Of a DNA stretch of 64,000 nucleotides, positions 36,128 through 47,095 are shown piece after piece; the first letter of the stretch is position 1; each line of letters begins with the position of its first letter. A program made the translations under genes and the position numbers. A model generated the notes under the pieces. That model searched no databases and had not been told where the DNA came from. It saw nothing but the letters and a program-made list of their open reading frames with translations. The stretch comes from Branchiostoma floridae (lineage: Eukaryota; Chordata; Leptocardii; Amphioxiformes; Branchiostomatidae): assembly GCF_000003815.2 (NCBI RefSeq), contig NC_049994.1:11438950-11502949 (forward strand), in the 5' to 3' direction.

Positions 36128-38347
36128 TCACATGTATCTGTACTTCCTGACACAGTGATCAGCATAGTCCACTACAAACACATGTCCATCCTCTGTCACA
36201 GCCACCCCGTGGGGCTTGTTCAGTCTGTCCCCATCACTACTAATGGTGGACACCCAAGTCCCGTCTAAGCGAAATACCTGAAGCTTTTTACCATGTTCTA
36301 CGCCACATGAGTCAGACTTATCCCCCACGTTGGCCAAAACTATGTTCCCCCTGTTGTCAGCTGACACCCCTGTAGGGCCCCACACGTTATGTGACTGTCT
36401 ACCATGCACTCCAAACTTATTTAGAAAATTCAGACAGACATCAAAGATTTGAACACAGTTCTGAAGTGTATCTGACACAACGATGTTACTCTCATTATCC
36501 ACACAGACAAAAGATATGGAGTTGAATTTCTGGGCCTTCAACAGCTCCTGGTGACCTCCCACCTGTTTCACCAGTGTCCCATCTGCTTCGGCGAACAGAA
36601 AAATGTTCTGGTCAAAATCAACTACAACAACTCCCCCGTCCGTCTGTACAGCAAGACTAATGATGCTAGTGCAATGTCCCTCCAGATCTAATTTTTTCAG
36701 CAGATCTCCTGACGGTGAAAATTTCATCACTTCACCTCCACACAGCACCACTACGGTGCCATCAGTCTGAATTACGACTGATTCTGGGTTCGAAGTTGTC
36801 AAAAATGAGGAACAAAACGTCCCATTCAGATCGAACACCTGGACACGCTTGTTGAACGTGTCAGCCACATACAGCCTATCCCCCCAGACTGCTACATCCA
36901 AAGGTCTGTCAAACTGCCCCTGTTGGCTGCCCTTTTCCCCAAACGTCAGTACAGGGTTGTTGCTGCCCACTTCTACAATTAGCGGAGACCACACACCCTT
37001 TCCTGATGTCCTACCCCACCCCCGTTTCCCCCCTTCCCTTGTAGACTCACCCCCTCCCCCCGTAGCCACCCCCACCACATGCCTCCCCGATGTCTGTGGT
37101 CTCCAGACAGCTTCGAATACCCCCTCGCTGATTTTGATGGTTTCCAGGGTGACACACTGTCCCCCAGGGGAGGTGACTTTGACTTGAGGTGTTCCCTGAA
37201 CTTGACCTTTCTGTGGCCGGAAGACTACCGTGGTCGGCAGACTTTCTACCGGTGAATCTGTGATGACAAGGGGCTTACAACTGAGTTCTAACTCACACTT
37301 CATATCAGTGTTATGCTGGTTGAACGTTATGTATTTCTTTAGTGCTTCACGCTTTACCTGCTTTGCAGTTAGGACTTTAAGCCTGTCTTCAAGTTGCTGC
37401 CCAAGGGCTATAACCTCTACATCATTGTTTCTAGCAAGGACATCTGTACAGAACTGAAGTCCATCTTCAGTACATCTTAGATTTTCTTCAAAAGTTTCCT
37501 TTTCTTTTACCAGCGGCTCTTTCTGTGTCTTCTCCATTTCCTCAAGTTTGTCCACTACGTCCATCTCTGCCTTCTCCACTTTTGACTTCAGTTGTGCAAA
37601 ATGTTCCTGGATTTTCGTCTTCTCCACTTGACAGTTTGTTGCGATGCTTGACAGTTCTTTCCCAATGGTGTAACTCGCGTTCCTCAAGGCGTCGGCGGTG
37701 TCCAAAGTTTTCTGCACCAACGTCTGTAGCTCGTCCTTATACTTCTGTGCGACATCTCCTATCTCCCGCGGGTTATGTTTGCGCCCCTGCCGGTGTTCGG
37801 TGATTGTGCACTCTCGGCACACGAGCTTTGCGCAGGGCTGGCAGTAGAACGTCATGCGCACACCTGTGTGTTTGGCACAGTACTCCGCGCCGTTTTACTT
37901 TGACCTGCTGTTGGGGTCCTCCAGATCATGCAGGGTGATGATGTAATGGTCTTTCAGGGCGGGAGAGTTACCATGTGCAGCGAAACAGTTTTCACATAAG
38001 AGAAGTTTACAGTCTACACATATGCTCTCTACCCTGGCTTCCGACTCACACATCTGGCAGCTGGTTTCTTCTCTAGTACTGTTGTTCAGTGCCCAGAAGT
38101 TCAGCAGTATCTTGATGTAGACATTAGAAGGAAGACTGTTAACCGAAAATTCACTCTTTAGCGTCACCTGGTGTTGACAGGTAGGGCAGGTGAACTGGCT
38201 ATCTCCTGTCCGTCGCCGATCAAGACACTTGGCGCAGAAGGTGTGAAGACACGGCAAGAGTCGTGGGTCGTCGTAGATGCCCTTGCAGACAAAACACTTG
38301 AGGGACTCACCGGCAAACTCTTCTTGTATACCTTCTGCAGAAGCCAT
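36128..38347 (-). CDS. TRIM-NHL E3 ubiquitin ligase with one in-frame stop
   Basis: An intronless TRIM2/TRIM3-type gene, 739 codons from ATG 38347 (family about 745). The N-terminal part has a RING finger (CFVCKGIYDDPRLLPCLHTF, CAKC, CPTC) and a first B-box (CQMC, CVDC, CENC). Then, on the same frame, TAA at 37895-37897 interrupts DPNSRSK and NGAEYC. The frame continues through the second B-box (CQPCAKLVCRECTITEHRQG), a coiled coil, a filamin-type domain (VKVTSPGGQCV) and NHL repeats (LDVAVWGDRLYVADTFNKRV, GVAVTEDGHVFVVDYADHCV), ending VRKYRYM. Because 578 codons after the stop are intact, it is either a very young null allele, a sequence error or readthrough. An upstream in-frame ATG at 38389 is possible but gives an unusual leader. 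NHL proteins often bind RNA or cargo. Confidence 0.85.
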
Positions 38348-39392
38348 GAGTGTTCTTACACTACGTTCACTGAAACTGAGAGCCAACAAACCACACAGAT
38401 TCTACACAAACACAAAGTACAGCCTAAACGGAAAGGACCAGTACTAAATTGATGTCTGTGTTCGATCTGCGATAAGAGTCTGTCAATGATTGGTTCAAAG
38501 AAAAAGTATGCAAACATTTTATTTGACTAATGATACACAGTGCGTAGGGCCTTTGACTCTATACATTGACAAGGCCAAAGACCATTTGTGAAAGGTAATT
38601 ATAAAGGTAGCGCCATCGCCTTTTTTTCGAGGCAGCAAGGGCAGAGGGCACTTTGTCTGGGGATCAATATTGGAAAGTGGAGAACATCCCTGTCCTGCCC
38701 CCCCGAAAAAAAAAAACGTTACGAAGTTAGGTATTCTTTTTACACCTAGGTTACATGAAAAAGGCCGAGGACATAATGTCTAACTGTAAAACCATTTAGC
38801 GAAGAATGCGGGCCGTTGACCAGTTTTTAATTTACTAGTTATTCCTTTACTGTTAAGCTCATGTTTTTAAATTCATAGTATGAATACGTATATCACTGCA
38901 TATCTCAAACCCCAATACATGATAAACATCATTTTGAATATTTATTTAGTTACAAAGATAATAAAGAAAACGTCGAGGCCTTATTTTGTGGTGTTTTTTT
39001 TTTGTCTGAACATGTATGTCCTTGCTTGTGTTGTTGGATAAGATGCCATAACGGTAACATCAACTCTTTTTCGACCATTTGTGCTTGACTGTTCTCGGAA
39101 AGTCCAAAATGATTTTGCATAAAAATCTCACAACGAGGTAACACCGGTGGGTAAGGGTAAATAATTGTTCCATCACAATTATCAAACGAAGGCCACAAAG
39201 GTGAAGAGTAAAGATTGTTCCATATACAAGAGTTTTCGTGATTGTCTCGTAGTGTTCTAGAACGGCATTTACACAGTGTTGTAGCGTCGCTATGGAACAG
39301 TATCCAAACACAACTACACAGCTGAGGATGCCATTAGTGCAAGTCTCAAGCGTCTCGTTGTGTACAGATAGATTTTGATCCCGTTTGACACC
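38348..39392. promoter_or_regulatory. Divergent promoter region, TRIM / C2-like gene
   Basis: The two start codons are 1.05 kb apart and point outward. The stretch contains a CCCCCC-then-A run at 38700-38715 and otherwise AT-rich sequence with no exon signal. TSSs for both genes should lie near the edges. I see no clear TATA or CRE element. Confidence 0.45.
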
Positions 39393-42300
39393 ATGGGTGT
39401 CCGAGACAGGATCGCATCAGCGTACCTGACAGTAGTGAGTGCCCTGTCAGTGCTCAGGCCTAGTAGTCAGTGGTGGACGAGCGAGTCCCAACTTAATGTG
39501 GTTGTTCATGAGGGGAAAGTTGGACGACACAGCCAGGCAAAATATTTAGTTACAATTCGTCACGGTAAAGAGAAGAAGCAGACAAAGAAGAAAAAATCAG
39601 ACAGTCTGCTTTGGGAGGAGGCTGCCGAATTCTCTCGTTGGACGCCAAAAGACCCGCTGATACTGAAGCTGCGTAAGGTGAAGCGGTGCAAAGACGCGAC
39701 CATCGCTGAGCTCTCCATCGATGTTGCGACCGTACTGGAGTCAGTGGACGGCTTACCAAACAGATGGTGGTACGCAATGAAGAGACTCGACAAAAGTGGT
39801 CGTCAGAAGGAAGATGTCTTCCTACAAATCACGGTGACTGTGGACGGTCAGCATGTGAAAAGTGGTGCAACGCAGGGTGAGGGTGCTGTTTCTGTTTTTA
39901 AAAACAGTCGATTTTGTATCATGTTTACGGCCTAGTGGTTGTAGCGTAGCTTTAAATTTACCCTTTAGGAAATGAGACATGCCAAATGGACGTCTTAATG
40001 AGCAACTAGAAACAACTTGTATATGTGGAATCATCTTTTTGTTGTTGAAAAGAAACGTGTTTTTATCAGACGTAAAAATGGCATTACTTTACTTGCAAAC
40101 AATGGCAAAGTATTTGTCAAACCGAACGGTTCACTGAACCAACGTTCGACACGTGGAAGCACCAAAGGTTCCGCCTTCTATAGAACATAACGCAAAACGG
40201 GTTACTTCCATACTTTGTCAAGTGAACATATAATAATACATAACGTTACTGTTTCATTTTGTTCAGACCCTGCCAAGCCCGCTAAGAAGGCTGCTACGAC
40301 AGCAGCACAAGAGAAGCCACAGACTCCGCCGGAGCTGAAGGCCAACTCACCGACGGCCGCGTCAACCTCAGACGAGTCCGACAAGGCTTTTACCAAACGA
40401 GAGAACAAGCCAAGCCGTGATGAACGCCGTCCCTTGGTTTCCCAGGAAGAAGAGGGGGATAACTCACCGCCGTCCGAAGCCGGCAACGTCACAGACTTCA
40501 AGGCAGACACGTCTCACCGCTCCCGTGACAAGACCGTGGAGGTTCCACAAGTTACTGCTACAGTGGACGGTCACGACGTGGACGATGACACCGGGTTGGG
40601 TACAGGTAAGAGAGATCATAATTCTGTTGCTCTCTCTGTACATAGAATCTTAATTAACGTTATCTCTTTGCACAGAGATGCCTTTTCTCAGATGTGAATA
40701 GTAGACCAAGCAATTGTAAATCATATTGGAAGTAATATAACGTTACAGAATGTAGGATAAACATTGTGAAAACAGCCACTGCAAAGTGCACTTTTGCTCT
40801 ATTCAGACCCGACCAGGCTTTCGGAGAAGATGGCGACAGGACAAGATGACCCAGAATCTTCAACCGAGGGGAACAAAGTGTTCAAGGACGCGAAGGTGAC
40901 AATGGCTGTTGACGATGGCTCCGGACGGAGCCAGGGTAAGAGGGGTCTACTATTCATTTTGCAAATTTTCACTGGGCTTTTTTCTTTGAGAACATATTTC
41001 TGAAACTTTACTGTGAAAAAAGCATGGTTTTTAGTGTTTTTGAAAGTAAACGTATGAAACGCAGTGCTAGCATGAATAATGATAAAACTTGACGCATATT
41101 GTATTGTTTCATTTAGATCCTGCAAATCCCGACAACGAGTTTGCAACGACTGCTGCACAAGAGAAGATTTCTACCAAGAAAGAAGACAAGACGACCCCTG
41201 AGCGCCGTTCCTCAGGCTCCCAGGAAGGAGAGACGGGAACGTCAGACAGCAGCCGTCGCACGAACGTCGACACCTCACCACCGTCCGCAGCCGGCGACAT
41301 TCCAGCCGACAAGCCAGCATCTTCAACCCCACCGTCCGAACCACCTGCCTCACTGGACTCACCAGATACCGGTACAAGTGGCCGTGGGGAGGGCGATGTC
41401 AAGGCGGGCCCAGAGCGTCACAAGGACAAGGCGGTGGAAGTCTCCGAAGTACCAGCTGCTGCGGACTGCCCCACCACGTGCATGGGCAACGTCGACTCCG
41501 GACGGGGTCATGGTAAGGTTCATGCTGTTCGTTCTGTTAATAAACCTTTTATTAGTGCCTTGTCTTTACATATAGATTAAGCTTCCATAAAGTTTTCTCA
41601 CATGAAAATACAAGTCGTCTTTAACAGGGCAAATACATGGTATTCATAACATACGTGTTCATAAATTTGATATTTAAATGATTTACTACAAACTAAGCAT
41701 TTTGGAAAACAACGACTAATTAGCCTCCATAGCAGGCTATCTATGTCATTTTCATGGCCGTCTGTCAGAAAAGGCCAGCAATCAGCGACCCAGTACAAAA
41801 AGAAATGGCCAGCAAAAGTGCCAAAAAAGGCCATAGAGAGCCTGCTATGGAGGCTAGACTAATAATGTTTTCCCGATCCATTCAAACGTAGCTAAGCCCC
41901 GGGAGGACTTCGACATGAAGGAAGTCGTGCCTGTATCTGATGAGAACCTGGTAGTTCCGCATCTTACAGCTATGAGCTGCCCCATGGATGACACTGACCT
42001 CGGACGGGGTCCGACAGGTAAGAGGCGTCTGCTGTTCTGTAAAAACTTGGTCTTAACGGCCATCGTACTGTATATTTTTACATCCTCCCCTCAATGGTAA
42101 ATACAAGTCGGAAAGTACTCATCCAGTTGGTAGTAAATTCTAAAGATCAACCACAGTTTTAACTTTCATTCTATTCAAACCCAGCCGAGTCCGCTTCCAC
42201 CAAGAAGACCGCCATGACGGTTGCGCAAGAGAAGCCAGAACCTCGGGTGGATCCGAAGGACGCGATGACTGAGATGTATTTGAGGAACCTGAAACGTATC

Positions 42301-42873
42301 TTAGCACGACGTGAGTTTCCTCAGCATTTGGTCCCCAAATATGCCTGGATGACTGCAGCTTTGACGGACACCGAGACTGAGCAACCGCCTGCAGACAGCA
42401 ACACGGACACAGACGGTCCTGGTGAGACGGCACAGGGAGGAGGAGAGGTTCTTCCGACAGCCAACCAACATCCCGAACACAAGGGTAAAGACGACCCCGA
42501 GTTTGAGAAGATGAGGCACGTGTGGAAAATCGAGGATCTGTGGGACGAGTTCACCACCATGAGAGAACAGGCGGATGAACTGCTCGAGTATGCAGAGTCC
42601 CTACGAGCCAAACTAGCAGCGTCCGTGCCACACGTTCTCCAGTACCCGGTGATCAAGAACCTGGCCGCCTACTTACCCGAGCGCAAACCTTATGACTTCC
42701 CCGATACAGAAGGGCTGAGCATAGATGAACTTGAAGACATTAAAGATAACCTGGCCAAGTTGTTAAAGGACGAGGAGAATCGCGCCAAGTTCCTGAAGAA
42801 GTGGTACATCGAGAAGATGCTCCGTGTGGCTATGGAAGAGGCTCCTCAAGTCCTGGGACCACAAAGTGATTAA
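39393..42873 (+). CDS. Unrecognised protein with C2-like N-terminus and duplicated exons
   Basis: Six exons: 39393-39876, 40267-40605, 40807-40935, 41117-41512, 41892-42017, 42185-42873. All are GT-AG, giving 720 aa. Exon 1 (MGVRDRIASAYLTVVSALSV) holds a C2-like beta-sandwich pattern (LNVVVHEGK, YLVTIRHGKEKKQ, LILKLRK, AELSIDV, WWYAMKR, VFLQITVTVDG) without obvious calcium-binding aspartates. Exons 2-5 are low-complexity, charged and Ser/Thr/Pro-rich, every one in phase 1-1 with length divisible by three (339, 129, 396, 126 nt). Exons 2, 4 and 6 start alike (AATTAAQEKP, ATTAAQEKI, AMTVAQEKP), and exon ends share D-x-G-x-G. The last exon has a helical, charged C-terminal domain (FTTMREQADELLEYAESLRA). 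Start: ATG 39393; an upstream TTG is not a start. I do not recognise the family. All exons are covered, but function is unknown. Confidence 0.78.
41721..41856. mobile_element. 136-bp MITE with 7-bp target duplication
   Basis: The ends are TAGCCTCCATAGCAGGCT and its exact complement, AGCCTGCTATGGAGGCTA. GACTAAT flanks both sides (41714-41720 and 41857-41863). The short interior has AAAAGGCCAGCAA and related GGCC blocks. It lies in intron 4 of the C2-like gene, 36 bp before the next acceptor. The family is not recognised; a 7-8-bp duplication fits hAT-like transposition. Confidence 0.88.
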
Positions 42874-45484
42874 AGTAAAGTACTATCTGAATCATGTACG
42901 TGTGGAGAGGAGGGGGTACAGCTCAAACTAATAATGTCAACAGATGTGACTAGATACGTTTTATTAACCTGATACAATTCTATGATGATCTGAGTTTTCA
43001 AAACCTCTATGAAGACGTCTAAATCTATATTTTGTCACCAACATCATCCGAAGACTCAGCCTCTGAATTGAGAAGGAACTGGTTTCTTGGATAGTGTTGA
43101 GAAATATTTATTCTGTTTCATTGGACATTCTAATTAGTTTTCATTGCGACTACATGTATTTTAATGCTCATCTGCCGTTACTAAAACATCACAATTCATC
43201 TTCATCCATTTTTGCATTTTTGGCTTATATTAAATTCATGTACATAATATTTCTTTCAAAAAGTATGTAACAAACTATATCATGAAACATGTTCCCTTTT
43301 CGTGAAATTAGAAGACATCCTTCGCAGAAGTAACGCATTACAATACCTTATATCTTATGATTCTGGACACGTTTTCATCTTAATTAATGATGGTTTAGCT
43401 CACATGGCCAAGTTCCTTCCACGTGCTCTGGGCAGATATTTGCACACATCTCTGGCTAGTGATGTAATTGCTAATGTTCACACTATCTGTGATTTAGCTG
43501 TCAGTGTATAATTGGTGAGCACATTGAAAGAAGCAGGAACTTCATAAAGTTTTGAGTGAATATCAATATCAAGTCGTCTTTGTAGTTTTATATTTCAAAT
43601 ATATTATCTTTCTCTATCTGTGTACGTGTATGCTCGTACGCGTGTATGTTTTTGTGCAAGTTGTTTGCGCGGTGTGTTTCTGTGTCTGTATATGAGTCTG
43701 TCTGCATGTGTGTGTGTATGTGTATGTTATTTGATATTTATTTGCTTCCAAGTTTCATCAGCCACTCGCTGTGGCGGTGGCACAAGAGATGCTGTTACAA
43801 AATGACCCAGGCCTGCATTTCCAACCCTTGCCGCTAGAACGCTCAAATTTAACTTTTTCCGAGCACAAGAGCTACCTTATACCTCAAAACCGTGACCATA
43901 CCTTGATTCAAGGAGGTTAAAAATCACTTGATACTAGTACATTTGTATCTGACCGTGAAGTTCCGCTCCAGTACCAAGGGAAGCCACTATATCAAAATCT
44001 AATCCTAACAGCTTTCGTCACACCTCACACACTACTTCACCGCTTTGGCCATTAGGAAAGCAAAACACACAAACAAGGTCCAACACCACTGTCAATGTAG
44101 GATATTTATTAACAAGAATTACATGTATCTTACATGGACAGATGAGTGTATTGAAATAGCTGATGATTACAAAGTTACACATGTAACTTTCACAGGCTTT
44201 CTTTTTTCACACCATGTTCACAACTTCATCTGGATTGAAATATCTTTTTTTTCGCATCCACAAAATATACCCTTTCCTCATTGCTTCAAATCTTTTGTCA
44301 TCGTGTTTTTAACTTTTCTATTGTCAACATGTCAGTTTTTACCATGTTTAATGACAAATGTGTACAATTGAATAGTTTAAGGGTAAACAAGCATACATTT
44401 CTTCAACTATAAGAAGAAGCTACATTCTTGCCTTTAATGCCTTAACAAGGCATTGTTATTAAGTTTAAAGAGTGCAATGTGGAGACTTCTACTGCATAGT
44501 ATTATGCATATAATAAACAAAATCACTGACAAATTAACCACCACCAACACACAGCAGTTGTTAGGTACTTGGCTAATCACTGTGGAAAACAAAAACTACT
44601 GCTGTCCAGCAGTTATGTATATTTGTCTCAAAGTAATGTGAAGTGGGTTTATGGGCACATTTCATACAAATCAGTCATTTCTGATTATAATTCATTGTAG
44701 ATTACTTAAGACTGCTTTTTTTATCACAGAAGTTACACGTGCATTGTCTTCCTTATTTCAGCGATACAATATAATAATAATTCATGACATAATGGTATAC
44801 TAATTAATGACACAGTATTTACATCAAAGTTATTTGTGAGGCTATATTGATGGGAATAAACAAATCTGTCCTATACAAAAAAAGACTGTGTTGTGGCTGT
44901 ATAGTGATTGGTTACGTCATTTATACCACAAGTCTTTGAACAAGTTGTCAGACACGTATTGTAAAAGCACAACAAGCCACATTCTTAACCCTATACTGTA
45001 TTGCTTGCAAATGTATCATAATACAGACTTCTAGCCTGACTGTGGAAAGTTTGGTTAAACTTTTTGTTCCATCTAGAAGTATACGAAATTCATTGAAACT
45101 TAGGAAATATATGTCTTGTAATAACAGAGTCATCTTAACATTTATTATAGGTGTGTGAGTGTAGTTCACACAAAAGAATGGAAACTGATTCAAATGTGAC
45201 AAAATACAAGCTGTATAAAAGTGACAGAAAAACGTGTTAAGATTTAAGTTGCTAACAGTTCACCTAAGTTTGCTTAATCAAGAAGTGTCGCCAAAATTGA
45301 AGCGCATGTCATTCAATATACGTAATATTTCATGTGTTCTTCAATACCATTTTCTTCTACAAGTAGACTGTATATAGACAGGGAAGTTTTCCAGCATGGC
45401 ATCTAGTATCAGACTCTCTGATACGGCTACAAAGGTTCGAAGGGGAGAAATTTTCTGGACCGCTCTGATTTGGAGACTGAAGGT
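42874..45484. other. Convergent 3' region, C2-like gene / TAX1BP1
   Basis: AT-rich sequence with no coding exon that I can support. ATTAAA at 43229-43234 is a possible signal for the C2-like gene. TTTATT at 45141-45146 (AATAAA on minus) is a good signal for TAX1BP1, about 340 nt after its stop. A TG-rich stretch lies at 43615-43725. Confidence 0.6.
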
Positions 45485-47052
45485 TTACCCCTCATGGTCG
45501 AAGTGGGACTGGACATGGTCGATGAATGCAGACTCAGTAGTGTTGTCGTCGAAGAAGTTGTTGCACATGGGACAGGTGCGGCCGTAGTGGCTCTGCACAT
45601 GAAGATCGTAGGTGTCCTGAAGAAAAATAAGGACCAGAAAGATGTCAGACTTTCTACTTCAGACAGAAGTATATTGTAAATTCTTCTATTTTTGTGGGAA
45701 CTCAATTTCATGGTACCGTAGATAGCTTGGGAAAGGAAGGATTTGCAGTATGAAGAAAGTGTAGCTGTTATGATAATCAGTATTACAGTTGATCAATCTG
45801 AAATTGTCAAATTGCTCTGAAATCGGAAAAAAATTCTTTGAAAACATTGTAGCTTTGCCCAATAGCCATGAAGATGCGCTTCAGTGAATCTGTTCCCAAC
45901 AGAACACTTTTAACTGACAAACTCTGCAAATGGACAACAGCATTTAAGCGTGCCTCATGTGAGGCATTAAGAGCAATCAGGTAGATTGCTGGCAATACTA
46001 TGTTTAATTCCGTCTTTGTATCATGATGCATATGTTTTGCTATGGTATTTGTGCTACATGTTTTATATAATTGAAAATGACCATCTTTTTAAAACTTAAA
46101 TTCTATGTGTGGTGAAGTTTTAATAAACAAATAAACAACTAAAAAAAAGATTCATGAAAAAGTTTGCTTACCGTATTACATCCTGGGGGGAAGTACACCT
46201 CGCACACAGGGCATTGTGGGTAGTCCGCGATGTTGGTACGGGGGCCATACTCATCGTCATGACTACACGTGAGAAAAATGCAGAAAAGTCTGGTTGAGTT
46301 CTCAACACTTAACAATCTGTATACTATCTGTGTCATGTGGCTATAGTTTGTCACAAGTGTCACATCAACTTTGATAAATTACACCAAGCTTTTAGTTTTA
46401 CAACCTATCAATTAGAGCTTTTTAAAACATTGTGTAGTACAGTCAGATCTGTACAAATGATCACCTCTACATAAGGACCACACAGTCATTGACATACAGT
46501 CCAATCTGTACAAATGACCACCTCTATACACCTGTTGCAATTCAAATAAAGTCAAAGACCACCTAGCCACTGTGACATTTTGTCTCTTGAATAATTTACA
46601 CATTATTTAGAATTCTGTCTAAAATGGGTATCTGTCTACATAGACCCAATGTTATTTTTCCCGAGCTCTCTTTTGGGGACGTTCTGACTGTAATTTGGAA
46701 CTTTGGAGTACCAAGTTTAACAGAGAAAGCTGGATGAAAAGTCAGACCTGTCAGATTCAGGAATGGAGCTCTGTGTCCTGGCTACAGCATTCTCTCCCTC
46801 CTCCTCCTCCTCCTGCTCTCCCTGTGCCAACATCCACCTCTCCTCACATTCATCCTCTGGCTCCTGGGGGAAACACAAAGTTCATCATCATTATTATCAT
46901 CAACAACATTACAAGTGTAACATCTTTATAATATCAAGCTGCAAGTTTCCAAAAAGGAACTTCAAACATAACTAGATTTCTGGCATTTATCATGCATTTG
47001 TTTGAGTGCAAAGCTATTGTCAAGTGTAAGAAGTTTAAAACTATTTCCTGGG

Positions 47053-47095
<43 letters not shown>

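Noticed and set aside
36128-37861. The downstream 577-codon TRIM frame as a separate gene
   Set aside because: Its first codon as scanned is GTG and it begins inside the second B-box. It is the same frame as the RING half, split by one TAA.
43302-43511. 70-codon plus-strand frame
   Set aside because: Opens with GTG, has AT-rich codon use and no homology I can recognise. Could be an exon relic but not supportable.
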